The notes: a model not told the origin generated them from the sequence alone. Positions 26,329 to 34,353 are shown, counted from the stretch's first letter. The stretch is 40,617 nt of DNA from Desulfobacteraceae bacterium (GCA_021737225.1 JAIPEJ010000004.1:1-40617); one strand, 5' to 3'. A program made the numbers and translations.

Positions 26329-27009
26329 ATGAACATTTTGTTTTTCGGGCCCAACGGAAGCGGCAAGGGCACACAGGGAGCGATTCTCAAGGAAAAATTC
26401 AACACTCCGCATATTGAATCCGGTGCCATTTTCCGGGAAAACATCAAGGGCGGGACCGAAATGGGCAAACAGGCCAAGGCCTACATTGACAAGGGCGAGC
26501 TCGTGCCCGACGATATCACCATCCCGATGATCCTCGATCGGCTCAAAGAAGACGATTGCAAGAACGGATGGCTCCTGGACGGCTTTCCCAGAAACAAGAA
26601 CCAGGCCGTCAAGCTCCACGAAGCGCTGAAAAAAGAGGGGATGAACCTGGATATCGTCGTGGAAATCGAGCTGGACCGGGAAATCGCCAAAAACCGGATC
26701 ATGGGCCGCCGGCTATGTGTCAACGACAACAACCATCCCAACAACATCTTTATTGACGCCATCAAGCCCGACGGGGACAAGTGCCGGGTATGCGGCGGCG
26801 AACTGCAGACCCGCTCAGATGACCAGGACGAGGCGGCCATCGACAAGCGCCACGGCATTTACTATGATTCGGAAAGCGGTACCCTGGCCGCGGCGTATTA
26901 CTTCCGGGATGTGGCCGAAAAAGACCCGAACATGCAGTATATAACCCTTGACGGCAAAAACAGCGTCAAGGAAGTTGCAGATGAGCTGGTCTCCAAGCTT
27001 CCCGCATAG
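26329..27009 (+). CDS. adk: Adenylate kinase with metal-binding LID
   Basis: 226 residues; interconverts ATP + AMP and 2 ADP. The P-loop is GPNGSGKGT (7-15), a variant of the usual GAPGAGKGT. AMP-site segments IESGAIFRENI and LLDGFPRNKNQ are present. The LID holds C130-X5-H136-X15-C152-X2-C155, exactly the spacing described for the Zn/Co/Fe site of Desulfovibrio gigas adenylate kinase. The helix after the LID has DDQDEAAIDKRHGIYYD in place of the usual DDN..T..RL. AAAGGAG lies nine bases before the ATG. Unlike many genomes, adk is not in the secY ribosomal operon but stands with its own promoter between a cca-type gene and rpsU. Confidence 0.95.
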   Translation: MNILFFGPNGSGKGTQGAILKEKFNTPHIESGAIFRENIKGGTEMGKQAKAYIDKGELVPDDITIPMILDRLKEDDCKNGWLLDGFPRNKNQAVKLHEALKKEGMNLDIVVEIELDREIAKNRIMGRRLCVNDNNHPNNIFIDAIKPDGDKCRVCGGELQTRSDDQDEAAIDKRHGIYYDSESGTLAAAYYFRDVAEKDPNMQYITLDGKNSVKEVADELVSKLPA

Positions 27010-27051
27010 TTTTGTTCCGGCGGACGTCTGGAGCTGCAGGGTTTCGATGGT

Positions 27052-27079
27052 TTGACATTTCTGCATAACATCTTAAGAT
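27052..27079 (+). promoter_or_regulatory. Sigma-70-type promoter of rpsU
   Basis: A perfect TTGACA at 27052-27057, 16 bases, then TAAGAT at 27074-27079, in the adk-rpsU spacer, about 40 bp before the rpsU start. Confidence 0.55.
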
Positions 27080-27119
27080 ACAAGGTAACCAAATCTTTTT
27101 GTAAAGGGGGTTGAAATAT

Positions 27120-27335
27120 TTGAAGGAAATCGCGGTCAAAGTAGAAGACAACGATCTTGAAAAGGCCATGCGCGTCCTGAAGAAAAAAATTCAGAATGAC
27201 GGCATGTTCAAGCGGTTGCGGCTGAAGAAGAACTACGAGAAGCCCAGCGAATACAGACGTCGCAAAAAACGCGAAGCCCTGCGCCGCCAGCGGATCGCCG
27301 AAGCCAAGAAGCGCATGCGATCCCGCAGGTCCTGA
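27120..27335 (+). CDS. rpsU: 30S ribosomal protein S21
   Basis: 71 residues beginning KEIAVKVEDNDLEKAMRVLKK, followed by the very basic tail (YRRRKKREALRRQRIAEAKKR) of S21. The start codon is read as TTG at 27120: AAAGGGGG ends nine bases upstream, whereas the earlier TTG at 27111 touches that site. No ATG is available at the conserved N-terminus. It has its own promoter and a strong terminator, so it is a monocistronic unit. Confidence 0.93.
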   Translation: MKEIAVKVEDNDLEKAMRVLKKKIQNDGMFKRLRLKKNYEKPSEYRRRKKREALRRQRIAEAKKRMRSRRS

Positions 27336-27378
27336 TTCCCGCAGCACCAATGCAGCAGCATAGCGACATATTTACTGA

Positions 27379-27415
27379 AAAACCCGGCCGGCTGTCATTG
27401 CCGCCGGGTTTTTTA
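27379..27415 (+). terminator. Strong intrinsic terminator of rpsU
   Basis: AAAACCCGGC (27379-27388) pairs with GCCGGGTTTT (27403-27412), with further CGG/CCG pairing inside, and six T in all follow the GC stem. Canonical in form. Confidence 0.88.
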
Positions 27416-27443
27416 CGCAGTATTTTCCCGGAAAGACAGCGCC

Positions 27444-28748
27444 ATGACGCAAAGCGCCTATGACCAGTGCCTTGCCGAAATTTTTGCCCTTGGCAGATTC
27501 GGCATCAAGCTGGGCCTGGACATCATTGATACCATGCTCGCGGGCCTGGGAAGGCCGGAAAAAAATTTTTCCGTCATTCACGTGGCCGGCACCAACGGCA
27601 AAGGCTCCATTGCCTCGGCACTTGCCGCTATCCTGCACGCGGCCGGCTACCGGGCAGGACTCTACACCTCCCCGCATTTGGTGCGTTTTAACGAGCGCAT
27701 ATGCATCAACGGACAGCAGATTCCGGATTCCGGGGTTGTTGAGGCATACCGGGCGGTAAAGGCGGTTGCCCCGGCTGAGCGGGAGCCCACGTTTTTCGAA
27801 TATACCACTGCCATGGCCTTATACGCTTTTGATAAAGCAGAGGTGGACTGGGCTGTAATTGAAACCGGCATGGGCGGCCGGCTGGATGCCACCAACATTC
27901 TGGCGCCCGCCTTGTGCGTCATTTCCAATATTTCAGTGGAACACAAATCCTACCTGGGAAACACCATTGCACAGATCGCAGCGGAAAAAGGCGGGATCAT
28001 CAAGCCGGAGACCCCGGCTGTAACCGGGGTCCACCAGAAATCGGCCATAAGCGTGTTGGAAAAAATCGCGGCTGAAAAGAACGCACCGCTTTTCCGCCGA
28101 GGCAGGGATTTCCGGATCCGGAGAAAGCAGACAAAAGGCGGGGAACCGGGATTTACCTACCTCGGCATAGACCACAGGTGGACAGACATGCGTTCTTCCC
28201 TGCGCGGGATTCACCAACTTGATAACGCCGCGCTCGTGCTTGCGTCATGTGAAATACTGATGCGGCAGAATGTCTCGCTGACACTGGATACCATAAAAAA
28301 TGGCATGGAAAACCACCGATGGCCCGGCCGCCTGGAAATCCTTGATACCAGACCGTCCATCATCATCGACGGCGCCCACAACCTGATCGCCGCGCGCCGC
28401 CTGGCCGCGTTTCTTGCCGATTACGCGGAAAACCGGCGCGTAACCATGGTGATCGGCATTCTCGATGACAAGCCCTACATGGCCATGCTCAAGTCCCTGC
28501 TGCCCCTGTGCGACCGCCTGATTTTTACCCGGCCGGTAATTGAGCGCAGCCTGCCGGCAGAAACCCTTTTGCAGGCGGCCCGGGAATTTACAGGCCCCGC
28601 CGGGATCATAGAGGACGTGGCAACGGCCGTATTTACTGCCATGGACGTGACTTCGCCTGAAGACGTGGTGTGCATCGCCGGTTCTCTATACGTGGTGGGC
28701 GAGGCCCGGGCGGCCCTGGAAAAAGGGCACTGGCTGAATGCCGGATAA
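27444..28748 (+). CDS. folC: Folylpolyglutamate synthase / dihydrofolate synthase
   Basis: 434 residues, Mur-ligase fold. The ATP loop VAGTNGKGSIASALAAIL, the ensuing YTSPHLVRFNERI, the metal-site region ETGMGGRLDATN and the NISVEHKSYLGNTIAQIAAEKGGIIK segment (with the carbamylated-Lys position) are all present. The C-terminal domain has IIDGAHNL. It adds glutamate to dihydropteroate and folates. It starts right after the rpsU terminator; GGAAAG is a modest ribosome-binding site. accD, a common folC neighbour, is not present here. Confidence 0.94.
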   Translation: MTQSAYDQCLAEIFALGRFGIKLGLDIIDTMLAGLGRPEKNFSVIHVAGTNGKGSIASALAAILHAAGYRAGLYTSPHLVRFNERICINGQQIPDSGVVEAYRAVKAVAPAEREPTFFEYTTAMALYAFDKAEVDWAVIETGMGGRLDATNILAPALCVISNISVEHKSYLGNTIAQIAAEKGGIIKPETPAVTGVHQKSAISVLEKIAAEKNAPLFRRGRDFRIRRKQTKGGEPGFTYLGIDHRWTDMRSSLRGIHQLDNAALVLASCEILMRQNVSLTLDTIKNGMENHRWPGRLEILDTRPSIIIDGAHNLIAARRLAAFLADYAENRRVTMVIGILDDKPYMAMLKSLLPLCDRLIFTRPVIERSLPAETLLQAAREFTGPAGIIEDVATAVFTAMDVTSPEDVVCIAGSLYVVGEARAALEKGHWLNAG

Positions 28749-28763
28749 AATAACAATTCCTGC

Positions 28764-28792
28764 TTGACTTCTAAATGCGCGTCCTTTATGGT
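28764..28792 (+). promoter_or_regulatory. Promoter of tRNA-Arg
   Basis: TTGACT (28764-28769), 17 bases, TATGGT (28787-28792), 11 bp before the mature tRNA 5' end, so the leader would be only a few bases. Confidence 0.55.
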
Positions 28793-28803
28793 GCTTGCCG
28801 TGT

Positions 28804-28879
28804 GCGCCCGTAGCTCAGAGGATAGAGCGTCAGCCTCCGGAGCTGAAAGTCGCAGGTTCGAATCCTGCCGGGCGTACCA
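28804..28879 (+). tRNA. tRNA-Arg, anticodon CCG
   Basis: 76 bases with all four arms: acceptor GCGCCCG/CGGGCGT (terminal G-U pair), D-stem GCTC/GAGC, anticodon stem TCAGC/GCTGA enclosing loop CTCCGGA (anticodon CCG at loop positions 3-5, reading CGG), and T-stem GCAGG/CCTGC with loop TTCGAAT. Discriminator A and CCA are encoded. It stands alone between folC and the minus-strand genes. Confidence 0.97.
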
Positions 28880-28953
28880 CTTTTCCCCTTTTTCCACCGC
28901 ACTTATTTCGGGCAGAAAAGAACGCTTTTTCGGCCCTGTCCAAAAATTTCGAC

Positions 28954-28990
28954 CATAAATTCGAAGCACGAAATCCGAAATTCGAATAAA
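28954..28990. repeat. ATTCGAAGCACGAAATCC microrepeat, copy 1
   Basis: A 37-base copy of a dispersed AT-rich sequence built of TTCGAA and CGAAATCC words. The same core recurs at 31777-31822 and, inverted, at 36831-36905. Noncoding. Confidence 0.75.
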
Positions 28991-29006
28991 GACAAAAACA
29001 GGTCTG

Positions 29007-29031
29007 GGACAGATTTCAAATCTGTCCTTTT
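29007..29031 (+). terminator. GGACAGATTT palindrome with T-run
   Basis: GGACAGATTT (29007-29016), one base, AAATCTGTCC (29018-29027): a perfect palindrome, followed by TTTT. It could end transcription from the tRNA side or be a REP-like element related to 17703-17727. Confidence 0.4.
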
Positions 29032-29051
29032 ACATGGTTGGAATTGTGCCG

Positions 29052-29252
29052 TTACTTTCGCAGGATCCACATGATGATCGAGATGATGACACTCACCAGG
29101 ATCATGGTGGTAATGGGGATGTAGACCTTCATCCCGGGCCGGTCGATGATGATGTCTCCGGGAAGGCGGCCGATGGGGAGCCTGGCCAGCCACGGCCAGA
29201 AAAGGCCCGCCAGGACGATGGCAATGCCGATGATGATCAGTGCCTTCTGCAT
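29052..29252 (-). CDS. DUF2905 small membrane protein
   Basis: 66 residues with two membrane segments: MQKALIIIGIAIVLAGLFW and, after the conserved LPIGRLPGDIII-RPGMKVYIPI stretch, ILVSVIISIIMWIL. This is the DUF2905 pattern, a family of unknown function. The start at 29252 falls nine bases after the epimerase stop, so it is probably translated by coupling. A longer frame from 29288 would overlap the epimerase and lacks family similarity. Confidence 0.82.
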   Translation of the reverse strand: MQKALIIIGIAIVLAGLFWPWLARLPIGRLPGDIIIDRPGMKVYIPITTMILVSVIISIIMWILRK

Positions 29253-29260
29253 GTACGAAA

Positions 29261-30271
29261 TCAGACCCCGTAATACTCGCGGTACCACGCCACAAAGCGG
29301 CGGATGCCGGTTTCAATGGGCGTTACCGGCTTAAATCCCACGGCATCGTACAAATCGTCGATATCCGCGCACGTGGCGGGCACGTCCCCGGGCTGCAGAT
29401 CCAGGAACTCCTTTTGCGCCTCTTGTCCCAGAACTGCTTCGAGTTCCTCGATAAAGCGCATCAACTGCTCCGGGCGGTTGTTGCCGATATTATAAATGCG
29501 GTAAGGGGCATACGAGGTGCCCGGATCCGGATCATCGCCGGACCACTTTGGATCCGGGGCCGGATGTTTAGCCATAACCCACACCACGCCCTCGATAATA
29601 TCGTCGATATACGTAAAATCCCGCTTCATTTTGCCGTGGTTAAATACCTGGATGGGCGCGTTGTTCAAAATGGCCCGGGTAAACAGGAAAAGCGCCATGT
29701 CCGGCCTCCCCCAGGGTCCGTAAACCGTGAAAAACCGCAGCCCGGTGCAGGGCAGGCCGTAAAGATGACTGTAGGTATGGGCCAACAGTTCGTTTGATTT
29801 CTTGCTGGCCGCATACAGGGAGACAGGGTGGTCCACATTGTCATGCACGGAAAACGGCATTTTCGTGTTTGCGCCGTAAACCGAGCTCGAAGAGGCAAAC
29901 ACCAGGTGCCCGACCGAGTGGTGTCGGCAGCATTCCAGCAGGTTGACAAACCCCACCAGGTTGGCCTCCACATAGGCGTGCGGGTTTTCCAGGGAATAGC
30001 GCACCCCGGCCTGGGCGGCCATGTTGACCACCGTGTCAAACCTTCCGGCTTCAAACAGTTGGTTTAACGCGCCCAGATCGCTCAGATCAATCTGATAAAA
30101 AGAAAATTTGGGCTTTTTTTCAAGGATTGCCAGGCGGGCCTTTTTCAGCGCCACGTCATAGTAGTCATTGAGGTTGTCCAGGCCCGCAACCGTGTAGCCT
30201 TCATCCGCCAGCCGGGCTGCCAGGTGAAAACCGATAAACCCGGCCGCGCCGGTTACAAGTATCTTCTCCAT
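29261..30271 (-). CDS. NAD-dependent nucleotide-sugar epimerase (UDP-glucuronate 4-epimerase type)
   Basis: 336 residues, extended short-chain dehydrogenase fold. The NAD loop GAAGFIG is at 8-14. The N-terminal NDYYDVALKKARL segment, NMAAQAGVRYSLENPHAYVEANLVGF, SSSSVYG, and the catalytic Y-x-x-x-K in YAASKKSNE are typical of UDP-glucuronate 4-epimerases (CapI/LpsL type). RFFTVYGPWGRPDMALFLFT supports it. It probably feeds galacturonate into lipopolysaccharide or capsule. The start at 30271 has GGAAGG seven bases upstream. It is isolated from other polysaccharide genes here. Confidence 0.88.
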   Translation of the reverse strand: MEKILVTGAAGFIGFHLAARLADEGYTVAGLDNLNDYYDVALKKARLAILEKKPKFSFYQIDLSDLGALNQLFEAGRFDTVVNMAAQAGVRYSLENPHAYVEANLVGFVNLLECCRHHSVGHLVFASSSSVYGANTKMPFSVHDNVDHPVSLYAASKKSNELLAHTYSHLYGLPCTGLRFFTVYGPWGRPDMALFLFTRAILNNAPIQVFNHGKMKRDFTYIDDIIEGVVWVMAKHPAPDPKWSGDDPDPGTSYAPYRIYNIGNNRPEQLMRFIEELEAVLGQEAQKEFLDLQPGDVPATCADIDDLYDAVGFKPVTPIETGIRRFVAWYREYYGV

Positions 30272-30292
30272 GTGCAATCCTTCCTTTGGTTT

Positions 30293-31762
30293 TTAGAGAT
30301 TTTCAATCACGTCAACAAGCAGCCTTACCCCGAAGCCCGTTCCCCCGGGCTGGCAATAATCACTGCCGCCCGAGCCGTAAGCCGGACCGGCAATGTCGAT
30401 ATGGGCCCATGGCGTTTTGCCGGTAAATTCCGAGAGAAACAGGGCCGCGGCAATGGCGCCGGCATAGCGGTTTTTGCCGACGTTTTTGATATCCGCGAAA
30501 TCGCTTTTTAAAAGCTCGCGATAGTCTTCGGGCATGGGCATGGACCAGCAGCGCTCATGGGTTTTTCCGCCCGAGACCACGATCTGCCCGGCAAGCGCCT
30601 CGTCGGTGGAAAACACACCGGCAATGTTTTCTCCCAGGGCTACCACGCACGAACCGGTCAAAGTCGCCATGTCAATGATCATATCCGGATTGTATTGGGA
30701 AATAGCATAATGCAGGCCGTCGGCAAGGATCATGCGCCCCTCTGCGTCGGTGTTTCCGATCTCCACGGTCTTTCCGGAAGCGGTTTTCACGATATCCCCG
30801 GGCCGACAGGCGCTGCCAGAGGGCATGTTTTCCACCAGGGGGATAACACCCACCAGCCTTTGTCCGTATCCCGCCCTGGCCGCGGAAATCAGCGCTGCGG
30901 CCACGGCAGCGGCGCCCGCCATGTCCTGCTTCATGGACTCCATGCTGCCGGCGGGCTTGAGGTTGATGCCGCCGGCGTCAAAAGTGACCCCTTTTCCCAC
31001 CAGCACAACGGTCTTGTCATATTCCCGGGGCCTGTGATCAAGCACCACCATCTGCGGCCGGCTGCTGCTGCCGGCGGAAACAGCCATCATGGCGTGCATC
31101 CGGTTTTTCTTCAAATCCCCGGTGTCCAGGACCACGGTTTCAAGCGGCTCCTTTTCCGCGGCCTTGGCAATGGAGCGGGCAAACCGGGCGGGGCGCTTGT
31201 CGTTGGGCGGCATGCTCACCCAGTCCCTGGCCAGAAGCGTGCCCGTGCACACGATCTCGGCGTGCTCGGCCAGGCGCCGGGCCCTGCCGGCAAAATCGGC
31301 GTCCGCATAAAACAGGATGGTCTTGATCGGCTTGTGCCGTTTTTCCTTTTTATACAAATCAAACCGGTAGTTGGCCAGCACCGCGCCTTCCATCATGGCC
31401 TCGGCAGCCGCCCGCCGGTCGATGTTCTCGTTTTTGAACTCCGGGATGCAAAACAGCAACGAGGTCAGGCTCGACTTGAGCACCCGGTTGACCGCCCGGC
31501 CCGCAGCCTTGCGCAGTTCCTCGCGGTCTGCGGAGTCTGCCTTGCCCACGCCCAGGACCAGCACCCGCTTTGACTTAACCCCCTGGGGTTCATAAATCAG
31601 CAGTTCATCGCCGGATTTACCGGCAAACTCCGGCCAGTCGTGGGCCCGATCCGCCAGTTCCTGCAGCTGGGGATCCAGGTATGCGGCCTGGTCTTCACAG
31701 GCAACCAGCACCAGGAGGTCGGTCTTGATCCCTGCGGGGTGATCGGTTCGTATTTTTATCAA
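30293..31762 (-). CDS. pepA: Leucyl aminopeptidase (M17 family)
   Basis: About 489 residues. The two-metal active site is complete: GKGVTFDAGGINLKPAGSM (Lys and Asp ligands), KQDMAGAAAV, and the M17 signature NTDAEGRM, with Met where Leu is usual. The N-terminal macro-like domain is less conserved. The enzyme is a cytoplasmic hexamer removing N-terminal residues. The start is placed at TTG 31762, with GGGGG five bases upstream. The frame could run on to 31813, but those 17 extra codons read through a dispersed microrepeat (31777-31822) and have no family match. It is 21 bp upstream of the epimerase, so possibly one transcript. Confidence 0.92.
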   Translation of the reverse strand: MIKIRTDHPAGIKTDLLVLVACEDQAAYLDPQLQELADRAHDWPEFAGKSGDELLIYEPQGVKSKRVLVLGVGKADSADREELRKAAGRAVNRVLKSSLTSLLFCIPEFKNENIDRRAAAEAMMEGAVLANYRFDLYKKEKRHKPIKTILFYADADFAGRARRLAEHAEIVCTGTLLARDWVSMPPNDKRPARFARSIAKAAEKEPLETVVLDTGDLKKNRMHAMMAVSAGSSSRPQMVVLDHRPREYDKTVVLVGKGVTFDAGGINLKPAGSMESMKQDMAGAAAVAAALISAARAGYGQRLVGVIPLVENMPSGSACRPGDIVKTASGKTVEIGNTDAEGRMILADGLHYAISQYNPDMIIDMATLTGSCVVALGENIAGVFSTDEALAGQIVVSGGKTHERCWSMPMPEDYRELLKSDFADIKNVGKNRYAGAIAAALFLSEFTGKTPWAHIDIAGPAYGSGGSDYCQPGGTGFGVRLLVDVIENL

Positions 31763-31776
31763 CAATGCCCCCAAGT

Positions 31777-31822
31777 AATAAATTCGAAGCACGAAATCCG
31801 AAATTCGAAGCAAATCCGAATT
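31777..31822. repeat. ATTCGAAGCACGAAATCC microrepeat, copy 2
   Basis: Shares its core with the copy at 28954-28990 in the same orientation, then continues with another AAATCCGAA word. It lies just upstream of the pepA start. Confidence 0.75.
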
Positions 31823-31871
31823 GCAGAAATCTTAATTTTCAAAACAGGTAATATTTCCCAAGGTTAAAGCC

Positions 31872-31887
31872 CCCGCCTTTAGGCGGG
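31872..31887. repeat. CCCGCC-TTTA-GGCGGG hairpin, IS605-end-like
   Basis: A perfect 6-bp GC stem with loop TTTA, preceded by AAAGCC and followed by CGGATTTATCAC. It resembles the terminal hairpin of IS200/IS605-type elements and TnpB-associated RNAs, but no transposase or tnpB lies nearby. Read on the minus strand it could alternatively serve as a terminator after the TerB-DnaJ gene, although the T-run is only three. Confidence 0.35.
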
Positions 31888-31965
31888 CGGATTTATCACT
31901 GCCTTATAATATGCTATGCTTCAATAGATGCTGGTTTTTTCCGGGCACTTATTCGATGCATATAT

Positions 31966-32040
31966 CTTCGTGCCCTTCGTGCTCTTCGTGGTAATAAACA
32001 TCAAATCAAATTAACCACGAAGTTCACGAAGAACACGAAG
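31966..32040. repeat. CACGAAGNN inverted element, copy 2 (arms swapped)
   Basis: The left arm (31966-31992) holds three CTTCGTG units and the right arm (32014-32040) three CACGAAG units, around a 21-base AT-rich centre. Compared with 15141-15228 the arm order is reversed. The surrounding 31823-32103 spacer otherwise shows only the IS605-like hairpin. Confidence 0.8.
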
Positions 32041-32103
32041 GGTGAGTTCAAGAATCATGGAGCGAGAAAACTCCTTTTTCGCGCCGCCGATCAGCCAAGA
32101 TGC

Positions 32104-32865
32104 TTACAGATTACGCTCTTTCTGTATCTCCTCGTATGCTCCCTGGATTTCCCGGAACTTGTCGTGGGCAAAGTTGACAAATTCCTCGGGCAGTCCCTTT
32201 GAAGCGATGGTATCCGGGTGATAATCCCGCACCAGTTTCCGGTACTGCTTCTTGATGGTTTCATTGTCATCGCCGGGACTGCATCCGAGCACGGAATAGG
32301 AATTCTCCGAAACAGAGACGTATCCGGATTTCATGCTCTGATAATCCGAGTCCGGAATCTGGAAAATGCGGACCGCCTTTTGAATCAGCGCCTCTTCGCT
32401 TTCGTCCATTTTCCCGTCTGCCACCGATACCCGCAACAGGATGTCGATCATCAGTTCCAGGAGCTCCGGACGATTGTGAAACTGCTGATAAAACTGGGCG
32501 GCAAATTCCTCGAACTGCTGGGGCGCGTGCAGGGCGGTATTGAATATTTTTTCCGCCATCTGCCGGCTTTCCGTATTCAAACCCAGGTCCTCGGTCATGA
32601 ACCTGCGGATGGAGGCCACTTCCTCGTCTGTAACCTCGCCGTCCACGCGGGCCAGCTTTGCCAACATGGAAAACGCGGCCACAAAGAAGGTCAACTGCGA
32701 CCGCCCCTGCTCCGACATCTGCCCGGCATTGGGCAGCACGCGCTGCTGCTGATGACTGCTGTCTGCATCCATCAGGTGCCCCAAAGAAGCCCCGGCGATC
32801 GCGCCCAGCGGTCCGCCAAGCGCCAGGCCGATGGTACCGCCCACCATTTTTCCCAGCCAACCCAT
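32104..32865 (-). CDS. TerB-DnaJ (DjlA-like) co-chaperone
   Basis: 253 residues in three parts. Residues 1-32 are glycine-rich with a glycine-zipper-like pattern (GGTIGLALGGPLGAIAGASLG), likely membrane-associated. Residues about 57-175 are a TerB-like helical domain (FFVAAFSMLAKLARVDGEVTDEEV and RVSVADGKMDESEEALI). The C-terminus is a J domain (about 187-253) with the HPD motif intact in RDYHPDT. This is the DjlA layout, a membrane-linked partner of DnaK, although the N-terminal anchor differs from E. coli DjlA. Its ATG follows the cinA stop within a few bases (TAGGAAATG), so the two are coupled. Confidence 0.87.
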   Translation of the reverse strand: MGWLGKMVGGTIGLALGGPLGAIAGASLGHLMDADSSHQQQRVLPNAGQMSEQGRSQLTFFVAAFSMLAKLARVDGEVTDEEVASIRRFMTEDLGLNTESRQMAEKIFNTALHAPQQFEEFAAQFYQQFHNRPELLELMIDILLRVSVADGKMDESEEALIQKAVRIFQIPDSDYQSMKSGYVSVSENSYSVLGCSPGDDNETIKKQYRKLVRDYHPDTIASKGLPEEFVNFAHDKFREIQGAYEEIQKERNL

Positions 32866-32868
32866 TTC

Positions 32869-34155
32869 CTATGTCTCTCCTTGCCTTTTGTCCTGTATGT
32901 CGCCTGCACCGATCAATGTCCGGCGAAGCCGGTCCAGCGCGGTTTCGGCAAAAATCCGCTTGTTTGCCAACCGGTTTTCAAACGGGAATGCATAGCGCCG
33001 GGCAAAGCTGTGGCCCGGCCCGCAAAGTCCGATGCACACCATGCCCACGGGTTTTTCCGGGCTCCCGCCGCCCGGCCCGGCAATGCCGCTGACCGAAAGT
33101 CCGTAATCCGCCCCTGCTACCCGGCGCACCCCCTCTGCCATTTCCCGGGCGGTTTCCTCTGAAACCGCACCATGGGATTCGAGTGTATCCGGAGATACAC
33201 CCAGCAGGTTGATTTTTGCCGCGTTGGCATAGGTTACCGCGGAAAACACAAAATAATCCGAACTTCCGGCCACGTTGGTCACCCGGTGGGCGATCAGTCC
33301 GCCGGTGCAGCTTTCAGCCAGCGCCAGCGTTGCGCAATGCTCTGTTAACAGGGCCCCGACCACTTCCTCCATGGTCTGCCCGGAATCGGAAAACACATAC
33401 GCACCCACCCGCTGTTGAACTTCGGCGGCGGCTTTTTCAATCCGGGCTTCCATGCCCTCCGGGTCCCGCCCCTGGGCGGCGAGCTTCACGTGAATTACCG
33501 GAAATTCGGCCAGCATGCCAAATTTTACATCGCCCGGGCTTTCTGTCAAGTCGGCAAGCCGCTCGTTTACATGGGCTTCAGGGAGCCCGAACAGCGACAG
33601 GCGCTTTTCCCGGTAAAACCCCCGGGTTTCGTCATCCGCGCACTGCGCCTGGAGTTCGACAATCACGCTGTCCCCCATCATGCGCCGCATTTCAAACGGC
33701 ACGCCGGGCAAAAAATAAAACCGGCATCCGCCCATGGCCATGGTAAAACCCGGGGCAGTGCCCACCGGGTTTAATATGGGCCGGGCAGAAGCCGGCATCT
33801 CGGCCTGCCTGGCGTCCGAATCCGAAAGCGGCCGGCCGAAGCGCTTGAAAAATTCCTCGATATAGGCCCTTGCCGTGGAATTGGCCTGCAGTGCCTCGCC
33901 CGCGGCCCGGGCTGCGGCCATGGCCGTGATGTCGTCCACCGTCGGGCCCAGCCCGCCGGTGACCACGGCAACATCTGCACGATCGGCGCTTTCGCGGAGC
34001 ACCGCTGTCAGGCGCTCCAGGTCGTCGCCCACGCAAACATGTCGCCCCACGGGTATGCCGATTTCATACAGCCGGGCGGCAATATATGCGGCATTGGAAT
34101 CCGCCACAGCCCCGGTTAACACCTCGTCTCCGGTGGATACGATTTCCGCGATCAT
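32869..34155 (-). CDS. cinA: CinA-like protein (NMN deamidase / ADP-ribose pyrophosphatase family)
   Basis: 428 residues from the ATG at 34155. The N-terminal MoaB/MogA-like domain (MIAEIVSTGDEVLTGAVADSNA, TGGLGPTVDD, FYFLPGVPFEM) is followed by the C-terminal PncC deamidase domain (LALAESCTGGLIAHRVTNVAGSSDYF and GIAGPGGG). The family recycles pyridine nucleotides and is found near competence genes in some species. The frame extends to 34239, but the first 28 codons lack family similarity and the conserved domain starts at 34155. It is divergent from the trp operon. Confidence 0.93.
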   Translation of the reverse strand: MIAEIVSTGDEVLTGAVADSNAAYIAARLYEIGIPVGRHVCVGDDLERLTAVLRESADRADVAVVTGGLGPTVDDITAMAAARAAGEALQANSTARAYIEEFFKRFGRPLSDSDARQAEMPASARPILNPVGTAPGFTMAMGGCRFYFLPGVPFEMRRMMGDSVIVELQAQCADDETRGFYREKRLSLFGLPEAHVNERLADLTESPGDVKFGMLAEFPVIHVKLAAQGRDPEGMEARIEKAAAEVQQRVGAYVFSDSGQTMEEVVGALLTEHCATLALAESCTGGLIAHRVTNVAGSSDYFVFSAVTYANAAKINLLGVSPDTLESHGAVSEETAREMAEGVRRVAGADYGLSVSGIAGPGGGSPEKPVGMVCIGLCGPGHSFARRYAFPFENRLANKRIFAETALDRLRRTLIGAGDIQDKRQGET

Positions 34156-34263
34156 TTTCCGCAAACCCCTGCCTGGTTGATCCGTTGTTTTTACAGGAGT
34201 CATACCGAAATGTGATTTCAAACACAATTGAAAAACCATGCTTCAGACAGGTCAAATTTCTGC

Positions 34264-34293
34264 TTGACAAATCATGATAAAAACTTTTATTTA
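34264..34293 (+). promoter_or_regulatory. Promoter candidate of the trp operon
   Basis: Perfect TTGACA at 34264-34269, 18 bases, TATTTA at 34288-34293; a start near 34300 would put about 54 bases before the leader peptide. I could not make out a convincing TrpR operator over it. Confidence 0.45.
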
Positions 34294-34353
34294 AGGTTCG
34301 TTATTTTGTTAACAGGCCAAAGGGCCGGATTTGAGACCAAGAGCGCGGCACAA

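Noticed and set aside
31763-31813. 17-codon N-terminal extension of pepA
   Set aside because: It translates a dispersed microrepeat and a spacer; a TTG start with GGGGG upstream fits the family length.
34300-34330. TrpR operator over the trp promoter
   Set aside because: GTTAAC occurs near 34310 but the flanking symmetric half-sites of a Trp operator are not seen.
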